Source: Streptomyces caeruleatus (lineage in GTDB: Bacteria; Actinomycetota; Actinomycetes; Streptomycetales; Streptomycetaceae). From it: a DNA stretch of 64,000 nucleotides. Below the pieces are notes generated by a model. That model had not been told where the DNA came from, made no database searches, and saw only the letters and a list, made by a program, of their open reading frames with translations. This document shows, piece by piece, positions 29,025 through 37,139 of the stretch. A program made the position numbers and the translations under genes. The DNA is taken from contig NZ_KQ948934.1 of NCBI RefSeq assembly GCF_001514235.1, forward strand, positions 248,001 to 312,000, read 5' to 3'. The first letter of the stretch is position 1. Each line of letters opens with the position of its first letter.

Positions 29025-29068
29025 AACCGGGTGCGGGATTCACGTACGCATGAATCCCGCACCCGGTT
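29025..29068 (-). terminator. Strong terminator of the betaine transporter operon
   Basis: Perfect 18-base stem (AACCGGGTGCGGGATTCA and complement) with an eight-base loop, about 76 bases after the last stop codon on the minus strand. Fully symmetric, so it may work in both directions. Confidence 0.85.
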
Positions 29069-29070
29069 GC

Positions 29071-29118
29071 TGTGTCACTGCCTGTGTCACTGCCTGTGTC
29101 ACTGCCCGTGTCACTGCC
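29071..29118. repeat. 12-bp tandem repeat
   Basis: Four units of TGTGTCACTGCC (the fourth begins with C), between the betaine transporter stop and its terminator. Confidence 0.85.
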
Positions 29119-29143
29119 TGTGGCTACGGCAACACCCGTCGAG

Positions 29144-31768
29144 CTATCCCGCGACGGGCGCCAGCTCGTCCTCGATCCCGGGGTGAGCGTCCATCCAACG
29201 GCGTGCCGACTCCTTCTCGTTTCCGGCGCCGCCCTTCTGGATCTCCACCTCCAGTGAGGCGAGTTGCTCCTCGGTCAGCTTGAAGTCCTTGAGCCAGCCA
29301 CTGAGTTCGGGGAACTCCTGGCCGAAGCCCTTCTTGGCCACCGTGTGGATCTGTTCGCCCTTGCCCCAGGCGCCCTCGGGGTCCTTGAGCTTCTTCAGGT
29401 CGTACTTGCCGTACGCCCAGTGCGGCGACCACAGCGTCACCACCACGGGTTCCTTCTTCTTGATCGACCGGTCGAGCTCCGCGAGCATCGAGGACGTGCT
29501 GGACGAGACCACCTTGTACTCGCCGTCCAGGCCGTACGCCTTCAGCACCGACTTGTTCAACGTGCCCATCATCCCGGCACTCGCCTCGATACCGATGATC
29601 TTCCCGCCGAACTCCTTGCCCCGACCCTTCAGGTCGGCCAGCGAGTCGACGCCCTTCACATAGGACGGGACCGTCAGCTCCAGCGACGTCGGCCCGTACC
29701 AGGCGCCGAGGTCGTCCAGCTTGCCCTTGAAGCGGTCCATGTACTCCTTGTGCGTGGTCGGCAGCCAGCCGTCCAGCTGGACGTCCATCTGGCCTTGGGC
29801 GAGCGAGGTGTAGAGCGGCCCGGGGTCGAGCTGCTTGACGTTCGGCTTGTAGCCGCGGTCCTCCAGGATGTTCTGCCAGAGGTAGGTGGCGGCGATGGCC
29901 TCGTCCCACGGGAAGTAGCCCATGTCGACGGTCTTGCCCGCGTCCTTGCCCTGTGCCTTCGCGGCGCCGGCGACGGGGGCGAGCTTGTTCACCAGGCCGG
30001 GGTTCTTCTTCAGCCAGGCGCGGACACCGTCCTGCTCATGGCCTTCGCCGGCGGCGCGGATGTCGTTCTCCAGGCCGGTCAGCTGCTGCTCGGTGAGCTT
30101 GAAGTCCTTCAGCCACTTCGCGACGGTCGGGTCCTTCTCGGCGAAGCCCTTGTGCGCGACGGTGTGGATCTGTTCGCCCTTGCCCCAGGCGCCCTCCGGG
30201 TCCTTGAGCTTCTTCAGGTCGTACTTGCCATACGCCCAGTGCGGCGACCACAGCGTCACCACCACGGGTTCCTTCTTCTTGATCGACCGGTCCAGCTCCG
30301 CCAGCATCGAGGACGTACTGGACGAGACCACCTTGTACTCGCCGTCCAGGCCGTACGCCTTCAGCACCGACTCGTTCAGCGTGCCCATCATCCCGGCACT
30401 CGCCTCGATACCGATGATCTTCCCGCCGAACTCCTTGCCCCGACCCTTCAGGTCGGCCAGCGAGTCGACGCCCTTCACATAGGACGGGACCGTCAGCTCC
30501 AGCGACGTCGGCCCGTACCAGGCGCCCATGTCGTCGAGCTGGGAGCTGTACTTGTCCCAGTACGCCTTGTGCGTGGTCGGCAGCCAGGCGTCGGTCTGGA
30601 AGTCGATGTCGCCGCGGGCCACGCCCGAGTAGAGCGGGCCGGGGTCGAGCGGCTTGACGTCGGTCTCGTAGCCGCGCTGCTCCAGGAGCTCCTTCCACAG
30701 GTAGGTGGTGGCGGTGCCCTCGTCCCAGGGGATGTAGCCGAGGTTGATCTTCTTGCCCTGGCCGACGTCCGTACCGGCCCCGGCCTCCTTGCTGCTCCCG
30801 GAGCCGGCCAGGTTCATGCCGCCCGCGACGAGCGCGAGGATCACAACGCCGATGACCGCCACGGCGCCGCCCGGCTTGTAGTGGGCGAGCCGGAAGCGGC
30901 CCGCGGCGGCGACGGCCGCCTTGGCTGCGGCGCGCCGGCCGAGCGGGGAGACGCGCCGGCCCAGCGCTCCGGTCATCCGGTCCAGGTACATCGCGAGGAT
31001 GACCACGGCGACCCCGCTCTCGGCAGCCAGGCCGACCTTGAGCTGGGTGATCGCGGAGTAGACCTGCTCGCCGAGGCCGCCGGCGCCGGCCATGCCGCCG
31101 ATGACCACCATCGACAGGGCCAGCATGATGACCTGGTTGACCCCGGCCATGATCGTCGGCAGCGCGAGCGGCAGCTGGACGCGGGCCAGGGTGCTGCGCG
31201 GGCTGGTGCCGAAGGCTTCGGCGGCCTCGATCAGCTCGCCGTCCACCTGCCGGATGCCCAGCTCGGTCATCCGCACGCCCGGGGGCATGGCGAAGATGAT
31301 CGTCGCGAGGAGGCCGGGGGTGGTGCCGACGCCGAAGAACATGACGCCGGGGATGAGGTAGATGAACGCCGGCATCGTCTGCATGACGTCGAGCACCGGC
31401 CGCAGCTGGGCACTGACCCGCTCGCTGCGGGCGGCCCAGATACCGAGCGGCACCGCGAACACGATGGTGATGACCGAGGCGACGAGGACGAGCGAGAGCG
31501 TGTCCATCGCGTCGTCCCACAGCCCGAGCGAATCGATCAGGGCGAGGCCGACGAAGGCCAGCGCGCCGGGCAGCAGACCGCGCAGCCAGCACGCGATCAC
31601 CGCGAGGACCCCGGCCATGAGCAGCGGCTCGCCGCCACCGAGGACGGCGTTGACACCGTCGTACATGCCGCCGAGCACGGTGTTGACGAGGTCGAACAGC
31701 CAGGTCAGGTGGGACTGGAGCCAGCCCACCAGGTCTTCTATCCAGTCGCCGAAGTGGAGCCTAGGCAT
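29144..31768 (-). CDS. Betaine/choline ABC transporter permease fused to two substrate-binding domains
   Basis: 874 residues: a ProW/OpuAB-like permease (about 1-300, with the inner-membrane loop EAAEAFGTSPRSTLARVQLP), an extra membrane helix (about 310-335, VIGVVILALVAGGMNLAG), then two OpuAC/ProX-type binding domains in tandem (about 345-600 and 610-874). Each domain has the GYxPWDE start and the DAWLPTTH/DGWLPTTH segment. The tethered receptors would capture glycine betaine or a similar quaternary amine for osmoprotection. The two domains are nearly identical at DNA level over about 365 bases (29343-29706 and 30162-30525), offset by 819 bases. ATG overlaps the ATPase gene end by eight bases. 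Confidence 0.93.
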   Translation of the reverse strand: MPRLHFGDWIEDLVGWLQSHLTWLFDLVNTVLGGMYDGVNAVLGGGEPLLMAGVLAVIACWLRGLLPGALAFVGLALIDSLGLWDDAMDTLSLVLVASVITIVFAVPLGIWAARSERVSAQLRPVLDVMQTMPAFIYLIPGVMFFGVGTTPGLLATIIFAMPPGVRMTELGIRQVDGELIEAAEAFGTSPRSTLARVQLPLALPTIMAGVNQVIMLALSMVVIGGMAGAGGLGEQVYSAITQLKVGLAAESGVAVVILAMYLDRMTGALGRRVSPLGRRAAAKAAVAAAGRFRLAHYKPGGAVAVIGVVILALVAGGMNLAGSGSSKEAGAGTDVGQGKKINLGYIPWDEGTATTYLWKELLEQRGYETDVKPLDPGPLYSGVARGDIDFQTDAWLPTTHKAYWDKYSSQLDDMGAWYGPTSLELTVPSYVKGVDSLADLKGRGKEFGGKIIGIEASAGMMGTLNESVLKAYGLDGEYKVVSSSTSSMLAELDRSIKKKEPVVVTLWSPHWAYGKYDLKKLKDPEGAWGKGEQIHTVAHKGFAEKDPTVAKWLKDFKLTEQQLTGLENDIRAAGEGHEQDGVRAWLKKNPGLVNKLAPVAGAAKAQGKDAGKTVDMGYFPWDEAIAATYLWQNILEDRGYKPNVKQLDPGPLYTSLAQGQMDVQLDGWLPTTHKEYMDRFKGKLDDLGAWYGPTSLELTVPSYVKGVDSLADLKGRGKEFGGKIIGIEASAGMMGTLNKSVLKAYGLDGEYKVVSSSTSSMLAELDRSIKKKEPVVVTLWSPHWAYGKYDLKKLKDPEGAWGKGEQIHTVAKKGFGQEFPELSGWLKDFKLTEEQLASLEVEIQKGGAGNEKESARRWMDAHPGIEDELAPVAG

Positions 31769-32849
31769 TGGCGATCACCTTCCCGTCGCGGGAGTCGCGC
31801 GGGTTGTCGCAGGGCGCGGGCTCGCCCTGCTGGTCGCCGAGGAGGCCGACGAGGCGTTGTCTGGGGACGCGTCCGACGAGTTTCCCGGCGGCGTCCAGGA
31901 CCGCGACGGGGTGCGTCAGGCGGGCACTGATCGCGCAGAGTTCGGTGAACGGGGTGACGGTCGTCGCGGTCTCGCAGCCGCAGCTGACCTCGTCGCCGGC
32001 GATGTGCTCGTCCATGACGGCCGCCGCGGTCAGCACGCGGGAGCGGTCGACGTCCTGGATGAAGGAGGCGACGTAGTCGTTGGCGGGGCGCAGGAGGATG
32101 TCCTCCGCCGAGCCGGTCTGGACGATACGGCCGTCCCGCATGACCGCGATGCGGTCGCCGAGGCGCATGGCCTCGTTGAGGTCGTGGGTGATGAAGACGA
32201 TGGTCTTCTTCAGGGTCTGCTGGAGCTGGAGCAGCTGGTCCTGCATGTCCCGGCGGATCAGCGGGTCGAGCGCGCTGAAGGACTCGTCCATGAGGAGCAG
32301 GTCGGCGTCGGTGGCGAGGGCGCGGGCGAGGCCCACGCGCTGCTGCATGCCGCCGGACAGCTCGTCGGGCCAGGACTTCTCCCAGCCGGCCAGTCCGCAC
32401 AGGGCCAGCGCCTCGCCGGCGCGCTTCTCGCGCTCGGCGCGGGGCACGCCCTGCACGGCCAGACCGTAGGCGGCGTTCTCCAGCACACTGCGGTGCGGGA
32501 AGAGCGCGAAGTGCTGGAAGACCATGCTGATCTTGTTCGCGCGGACCTCGCGGAGCTCGCGGTCGCCGATCGCGGTCAGGTCCTGGCCGTCGAAGCGGAC
32601 GTGACCGGCGGTCGGCTCCAGGAGCCCGTTGAGCATGCGCAGCAGGGTGGACTTGCCTGATCCGGACAGGCCCATGACGACGAAGATCTGGCCTGGTTCC
32701 ACGGTGAAGGAGGCGTCGATCACGGCGGCGGTGGTGCCGTCGGCGCGCAACTCCTCCCGGTCGGCTCCTTGGCGGAGCCGTTCGACAGCCTCGTCCGGTC
32801 GTCTCCCGAACACCTTGTACAGGTGTTCGGCCTCAAGCCTGGATGCCAC
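31761..32849 (-). CDS. Betaine/choline ABC transporter ATPase (ProV/OpuAA-like)
   Basis: 362 residues from the GTG at 32849 (AGAGG seven bases upstream of the start region). Walker A GLSGSGKST, signature LSGGMQQRV, Walker B LLLMDESFSALD and switch histidine ITHDLNEAM are all present. The C-terminal part resembles a CBS-domain remnant (HPVAVLDAAGKLVGRVPRQRLVG), which senses ionic strength in OpuA. An unusual cysteine-rich GCET segment precedes it. First gene of the two-gene operon; its stop overlaps the permease-receptor start. Confidence 0.95.
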   Translation of the reverse strand: MASRLEAEHLYKVFGRRPDEAVERLRQGADREELRADGTTAAVIDASFTVEPGQIFVVMGLSGSGKSTLLRMLNGLLEPTAGHVRFDGQDLTAIGDRELREVRANKISMVFQHFALFPHRSVLENAAYGLAVQGVPRAEREKRAGEALALCGLAGWEKSWPDELSGGMQQRVGLARALATDADLLLMDESFSALDPLIRRDMQDQLLQLQQTLKKTIVFITHDLNEAMRLGDRIAVMRDGRIVQTGSAEDILLRPANDYVASFIQDVDRSRVLTAAAVMDEHIAGDEVSCGCETATTVTPFTELCAISARLTHPVAVLDAAGKLVGRVPRQRLVGLLGDQQGEPAPCDNPRDSRDGKVIANA

Positions 32850-32993
32850 GGGTACCTCTTGTCTCGACGGCAAAGGAAGGGAGCGACGGGCACCGCGGCC
32901 GAGTGCGCGGGTGCGTCGCTCCGAGCGCGCGCCTGCCCTCGATCTCCGGGCACAAACGCACAAGTGGCGCAGCGCACAGGCCACGCGCATACC

Positions 32994-33005
32994 GCAACGC
33001 GTTGC
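32994..33005. promoter_or_regulatory. Perfect palindrome in the divergent betaine/exonuclease promoter region
   Basis: GCAACGCGTTGC, a 12-base perfect palindrome about 145 bases upstream of the ATPase start. Possible operator for either divergent transcript; no regulator assigned. Confidence 0.35.
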
Positions 33006-33018
33006 GCAGCGGACCGCG

Positions 33019-33096
33019 CTGTCGGTGCCGTACGGCATGACGCGAGGCGTGACCTCGCTGTCAGTGCCGTACGGCATGATGCGAGGCGTGACCGGA
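33019..33096. repeat. 39-bp tandem duplication covering the exonuclease start region
   Basis: Unit 1 (33019-33057) and unit 2 (33058-33096) match at nearly every base. Each contains the perfect palindrome TGCCGTACGGCA and GCGAGGCGTGACC, which in unit 2 holds the GTG start. The period of 39 keeps the frame, so the upstream copy also offers an in-frame GTG (33049). Confidence 0.85.
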
Positions 33097-34008
33097 CGAC
33101 TGATGCTCCTCGACACCGCCTCGCTCTACTTCCGCGCCTACTTCGGCGTCCCGGACTCCGTGAAGGCCCCGGACGGCACACCGGTGAACGCCGTGCGCGG
33201 GCTCCTCGACTTCATCGACCGCCTGGTCAAGGACCACCGCCCGGACGCGCTGGTGGCCTGTATGGACGCCGACTGGCGCCCCCAGTGGCGGGTCGACCTG
33301 ATCCCGTCCTACAAGGCGCACCGCGTCGCCGAGGAGCACGAGGTGGGGCCGGACGAGGAGGAGGTCCCCGACACGCTGTCCCCGCAGGTGCCGGTCATCG
33401 AGGCGGTCCTGGACGCCCTCGGGATCGCGCGGGTGGGCGTCGAGGGGTACGAGGCGGACGACGTCATCGGCACCTTCACCGGGCGGGCGAAGGGCCCGGT
33501 CGACATCGTCACCGGCGACCGCGACCTGTACCAGCTGGTGGACGACGCGCGCGGGGTCCGGGTGCTGTACCCGCTCAAGGGCGTCGGCACCCTCCAGCTC
33601 ACCGACGAGGCGTGGCTGCGCGAGAAGTACGGCGTCGACGGCCGTGGGTACGCGGATCTGGCGCTGCTGCGCGGCGACCCGAGCGACGGCCTCCCGGGCG
33701 TGCCCGGCATCGGGGAGAAGACGGCGGCGAAGCTGCTGGCCGAGTTCGGTGACCTGGCCGGGATCATGGCCGCGGTCGAGGACCCGAAGGCGAAGCTCAC
33801 TCCCTCGCAGCGCAAGCGGCTGGACGAGTCACGGGCGTACGTCGCCGTCGCGCCGACGGTGGTGCGGGTCGCGGGCGATGTTCCGCTGCCCGACGTGGAC
33901 ACGACACTGCCGCGGACGCCCCGGGATCCGGCGGGGCTGGACGAGCTGGCGCTGCGGTGGGGACTTGGCGGGTCGCTCCAGCGTCTGCTGGGGACGCTGG
34001 GGGCGTGA
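33088..34008 (+). CDS. 5'-3' exonuclease (FEN-like, stand-alone PolA exonuclease domain)
   Basis: 306 residues from the GTG at 33088. PIN/FEN-type nuclease: acidic residues in LMLLDTASLYFRAYFG, CMDADWRPQWR, YEADDVIG and VTGDRDLYQLVDD hold the metals, and GVPGIGEKTAAKLL is the helix-hairpin-helix (H3TH) DNA-binding element. No polymerase domain, so it is a stand-alone flap-type nuclease for replication or repair. The start lies in a 39-bp tandem duplication; ATG at 33076 or 33079 is also possible. Divergent from the betaine transporter. Confidence 0.9.
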   Translation: MTGRLMLLDTASLYFRAYFGVPDSVKAPDGTPVNAVRGLLDFIDRLVKDHRPDALVACMDADWRPQWRVDLIPSYKAHRVAEEHEVGPDEEEVPDTLSPQVPVIEAVLDALGIARVGVEGYEADDVIGTFTGRAKGPVDIVTGDRDLYQLVDDARGVRVLYPLKGVGTLQLTDEAWLREKYGVDGRGYADLALLRGDPSDGLPGVPGIGEKTAAKLLAEFGDLAGIMAAVEDPKAKLTPSQRKRLDESRAYVAVAPTVVRVAGDVPLPDVDTTLPRTPRDPAGLDELALRWGLGGSLQRLLGTLGA

Positions 34009-34142
34009 AGGACCCGGGGGGCAGGCAGGGCGTGCGGGGCGGGTGAATGGGGATCGCGGCGCGGGGAATTCGGACCTTGCGCGCGCGACATGCGCCCTTT
34101 CATGAACGAGTCATAGCGGCATTCTCCAGGACGAGGTGCTAA

Positions 34143-34158
34143 CTTAGGTAAACCTAAG
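34143..34158. promoter_or_regulatory. Iron box (DmdR/IdeR-type operator)
   Basis: CTTAGGTAAACCTAAG, a perfect palindrome with seven-base arms, 23 bases before the siderophore-interacting protein start. It fits the TTAGGTNAGNCTAACCTAA type consensus at the arms and predicts repression by iron-loaded DmdR. Confidence 0.75.
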
Positions 34159-34180
34159 CTTGGAACGAGGGAGGCCAGTG

Positions 34181-35026
34181 ATGGCGCTACGCCCTGCCCG
34201 CAAGCCGCGGAAGCCCCACTCCGCGCAGGTCGTCCGTACCGAACGGCTGACCCCGCACATGCAGCGTGTGGTGCTCGGTGGCGAGGGGCTCGCCGACTTC
34301 GCGGCGGACACCTGCACGGACCACTACGTGAAGATGCTGTTCTCCCCCGAGGGCGTCAGCTATCCCGAGCCCTTCGACCTGGAGCGCATCCGCGAGGAGC
34401 TGCCGCGCGAGCAGTGGCCGGTGACGCGGACCTACACCGTGCGGGCATGGGACCCCGAGCACCGTGAGCTGACGCTGGACTTCGTCCTGCACGGCGACGA
34501 GGGCCTGGCCGGCCCGTGGGCGATGCGCGCCCAGCCCGGCGAGACCGTGCGCTTCATGGGTCCCGGCGGCGCCTACGCCCCCGACCCCGACGCCGACTGG
34601 CATCTGCTCGTCGGCGACGAGAGCGCGCTGCCCGCCATCGCCCGCTCCCTGGAGTCGCTGCCCGACGGTGCCACGGCGTACGCCTTCGTGGAGATCGCCG
34701 GCCCCGAGGAGGAGCAGAAGATCGACTCCGATGTCGAGGTGGTCTGGCTGCACCGCGGCTCCCGCCGCGTCGGCGAGGCGCTGGTGGAGGCCGTACGCGC
34801 GCTGGAGTTCCCGCAGGGCCGGGTACACGCGTTCGTGCACGGCGAGGCGCACTTCGTGAAGGAGCTGCGCCAGCTGCTGCGGGTCGAGCGCGGCGTGGCC
34901 CGCGAGGACCTGTCGATCTCCGGTTACTGGCGGCTCGGCCACGACGAGGACGGCTGGCAGGCCTCCAAGCGCGATTGGAACGCCCGGATCGAGGCGGAGC
35001 AGGAGGGCGCGGCACCGGCCGCGTAG
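34181..35026 (+). CDS. Siderophore-interacting protein (FAD-dependent ferric-siderophore reductase, ViuB-like)
   Basis: 281 residues. FAD-binding segment with RTYTVRAWDPEHREL and GPGGAYAPDPDADWHLLVGDESALPAI; C-terminal signature SISGYWRLGHDEDGW is typical of SIP proteins. Reduces ferric siderophores in the cytoplasm to release iron. ATG at 34181 has GGGAGG six bases upstream. A perfect iron box lies in the promoter, so expression should rise on iron starvation. A strong terminator follows. Confidence 0.95.
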   Translation: MALRPARKPRKPHSAQVVRTERLTPHMQRVVLGGEGLADFAADTCTDHYVKMLFSPEGVSYPEPFDLERIREELPREQWPVTRTYTVRAWDPEHRELTLDFVLHGDEGLAGPWAMRAQPGETVRFMGPGGAYAPDPDADWHLLVGDESALPAIARSLESLPDGATAYAFVEIAGPEEEQKIDSDVEVVWLHRGSRRVGEALVEAVRALEFPQGRVHAFVHGEAHFVKELRQLLRVERGVAREDLSISGYWRLGHDEDGWQASKRDWNARIEAEQEGAAPAA

Positions 35027-35046
35027 CCCTGCGTCGACACGCGACA

Positions 35047-35103
35047 GGGGCGACACCCCGAACACCGTTCTGCTTGAACGCGGTTCGAGGTGCCGCCCCT
35101 TTT
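35047..35103 (+). terminator. Terminator after the siderophore-interacting protein
   Basis: Long imperfect hairpin beginning GGGGCGACACC and ending GGTGCCGCCCC, followed by TTTT, 21 bases after the stop codon. Confidence 0.75.
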
Positions 35104-35306
35104 CCCATGCCCGGATGCCGCGACGAACGCCTCGTCCGGCCGCCACAAAGATGGCCGGTACAAGAGGCGCACCGAACCCAGGGGGCGTGAGACCGCGCGA
35201 CCGGCGGCCCCGGAGTCCGCTCCGCGCGCCGGGAAGTACACCCTTTCCCACGGCCGGAAACCATCGCATGGTGCGAAGAGGTGGGCTGTCAGGGAGAGTT
35301 GACGGC

Positions 35307-35555
35307 ATGAGGGTGTCGCACCCGGGGCCCGTGGGGGTGGTGTCCCGATGGCCGCGACGGTCGGCACTGCGACACGGGACCGCCACGCCGGGCAGGCTGA
35401 GCAGGGACGCGACGCATGCCCCCGGGTCTGCGGCGCCCTCCGCCGCCCCCGCGAGGCGGCCGCCGGACGCACGCCGACGCGGTCGGCAGCCCGCCGAGGT
35501 CGATCGTCCGGCGATGCGAATTCGTCCCGGAACGGTCACTCGCGTTCAGCTGTAA
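35307..35555 (+). CDS. Small hypothetical ORF, doubtful
   Basis: 82 residues beginning MRVSHPGPVGVV, arginine/proline/alanine-rich and without recognisable domain. Its only support is a good ribosome site (GGGAGAG eight bases before ATG) and a TAA stop. Codon bias is mediocre towards the end. It lies in a 570-base stretch (35027-35597) with no other supported gene. Might be a gene remnant. Confidence 0.25.
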   Translation: MRVSHPGPVGVVSRWPRRSALRHGTATPGRLSRDATHAPGSAAPSAAPARRPPDARRRGRQPAEVDRPAMRIRPGTVTRVQL

Positions 35556-35597
35556 CCAGCCTCGGACAGTTGACTAAACCGGTAGGCGCACTGGAAG

Positions 35598-35813
35598 GTG
35601 GACGAGATCAACGACCGCGTCGCCGACGCCGCGGTCGCGGCGGTGGTGACCACCGATTATCTGCGCCGTTCGGCGGTCGTCCTGAACACCACGACCGACG
35701 ACACGTCCCGGCGCGCGGCTGACGAGGCCCCGCTCGACCGGTTCAGTCAGTGGGTCCCCTCCGTACACAAGTCAGCCACGCCGCAGTCGCAGCGTATGGA
35801 GCACAGCGCGTAG
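35598..35813 (+). CDS. Hypothetical small protein or gene remnant with strong codon bias
   Basis: 71 residues from GTG (VDEINDRVADAAVAAVV...RMEHSA). The codons are strongly G/C-ending until about residue 45, as in genuine Streptomyces genes, but there is no well-placed ribosome site (GGAAG directly abuts the GTG) and an in-frame TAG lies 12 bases upstream. No domain recognised. It may be a truncated gene left by rearrangement ahead of the terpene synthase. Confidence 0.4.
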   Translation: MDEINDRVADAAVAAVVTTDYLRRSAVVLNTTTDDTSRRAADEAPLDRFSQWVPSVHKSATPQSQRMEHSA

Positions 35814-35851
35814 TTCATGGTTTTGGTCGACTCCGTCACCCGGAGGGCAAC

Positions 35852-36016
35852 ATGAAAGGCTCTGCTCCTGGTAAGTCGCCTGGGGCCTCCCCGTGGTCGA
35901 GCTCGCACCTGATGCGGTGCGCTTCGCCCCGACCGTCATATCCGCCCGCGCGCAAGACGCCGCCGACTGATCCACGTCATTCCAGCAACGAAGTCGATCA
36001 GGAGGTGCCTCGATGA
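35852..36016 (+). CDS. Putative leader ORF overlapping the terpene synthase start
   Basis: 54 residues (MKGSAPGKSPGASPW...DQEVPR). ATG has GGAGGG four to five bases upstream, and the TGA stop overlaps the terpene synthase ATG as ATGA, a classic coupling arrangement. Against it, third-position GC is low for this genome and no homologous family is recognised. Could be a leader peptide or chance. Confidence 0.35.
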   Translation: MKGSAPGKSPGASPWSSSHLMRCASPRPSYPPARKTPPTDPRHSSNEVDQEVPR

Positions 36017-37086
36017 CTGTTGTGGACACCATGCCCGCGCCGCCGGAGGGTTTCCGGGTTCCTGCCCTCCACGGTCCGGTCGAGGTGCGGCTGCATCCCA
36101 AAGCCGACCGAGTGCAGGAGAGTCTCCTGCAGTGGGCGTCCTTACACGGACTGTTCAGGAATTCACGGCAGCGTGAGCGGTTCGCGCACAGCGGATTCGC
36201 CCGCTTCGCCGGCTACACCTACCCGCGGGTCGCCGCCCTGGAGACGGTGGCGTGGTGGCACGGTCACAACTGGCTGGTGGACGATTTCCTGGACGACCCT
36301 CGCACGGACGACGCACAGGCGGAGAGGCTTGTCGCCGATCTGCTGGCACAGTTGCCGGTTGATCTCAGGGACCGGCACAAGCCCAAGGATCCCTTGGCTG
36401 CTGCCGCCGCGGACCTGTGGCGGCGTACGGCTCCGGCGCGTTCGTCGGCCTGGCGCAGCCGCTACCGGGCCCACTACCGTGACTGGCTTGCCCTGTCCCT
36501 GCGAGCCCGACCGCACCGGCAGGGCCGCCGCGCCCCGTTGAGCGTGCCCAGTTACATACGGCGTCGGCGGCTGCACTCAGGCGCCGAGATGACCTTCGAT
36601 CTCTTGGAGGTCGGTCACGACCGAGAACTGCCCGAGACCGTCGCCGGGAGTGATCTGTACCGGATGGTACGGTTTGCCGCGAACGACGCGATCAGCTGGA
36701 CGAACGACCTGTATTCACTCCCCAAGGATCTCGCGGCAGGCGACTCGGACCATCTCACCGCCGTGGTCCGACAAGCCCGTGGTGGCACCTGGAGCGATGC
36801 CGCCCGCAAGGCGGCCCGTATGGTTCACGAAGCCACCGCGGACTTCCTGACCGCGTGCGACGACCTGCGGGCCATGCGAGGGCTCTACGAGGTCACCGAC
36901 GCCCAGTGGGCGTTCGTCGACGACTCACTGGAGGACCTGGCCCTGTGGATCAGCGGCAGCCTTCACTGGCACGAGCACACGCCCCGTTACCGACTCTCGT
37001 CTGAGGCAGGATCGTTCGGCCTGCACCTCACGGATCATGACGAGGAGCTCCTCGACGACGCAGGTCACGGCGGTCGGCACAGCTGA
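36013..37086 (+). CDS. Class I terpene synthase with a TTA codon
   Basis: 357 residues, normal for bacterial sesqui/diterpene cyclases. Aspartate-rich motif D90-D91-F-L-D94-D95, NSE triad N231-D232-x-x-S235-x-x-K238-D239 (NDLYSLPKD), and a C-terminal RY pair in HTPRY: all three Mg-diphosphate-binding elements are intact. ATG has AGGAGG seven bases upstream. Codon 44 (36142-36144) is TTA, so translation probably needs bldA. Codon use is somewhat looser than neighbours and I do not recall a counterpart at this position in S. coelicolor, so it is likely acquired. Product cannot be predicted; a P450 lies 1 kb downstream on the other strand. Confidence 0.93.
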   Translation: MTVVDTMPAPPEGFRVPALHGPVEVRLHPKADRVQESLLQWASLHGLFRNSRQRERFAHSGFARFAGYTYPRVAALETVAWWHGHNWLVDDFLDDPRTDDAQAERLVADLLAQLPVDLRDRHKPKDPLAAAAADLWRRTAPARSSAWRSRYRAHYRDWLALSLRARPHRQGRRAPLSVPSYIRRRRLHSGAEMTFDLLEVGHDRELPETVAGSDLYRMVRFAANDAISWTNDLYSLPKDLAAGDSDHLTAVVRQARGGTWSDAARKAARMVHEATADFLTACDDLRAMRGLYEVTDAQWAFVDDSLEDLALWISGSLHWHEHTPRYRLSSEAGSFGLHLTDHDEELLDDAGHGGRHS

Positions 37087-37139
37087 GTGGTCCGCTCGTC
37101 GCGGGCCGACGGATCTACGGCGCCGTACCCTTGATCGTG

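Noticed and set aside
28771..29283. Plus-strand frame beginning MGSRQPIGSRDAHAAPESP
   Set aside because: Weak ribosome site, no recognisable domain, poor codon bias after the first part, and it runs across a terminator and antisense into a real gene.
29264..31930. Very long open frame on the plus strand across the betaine transporter
   Set aside because: Antisense shadow: codon bias, motifs and operon structure all support the minus-strand genes. High GC content produces such frames throughout the window.
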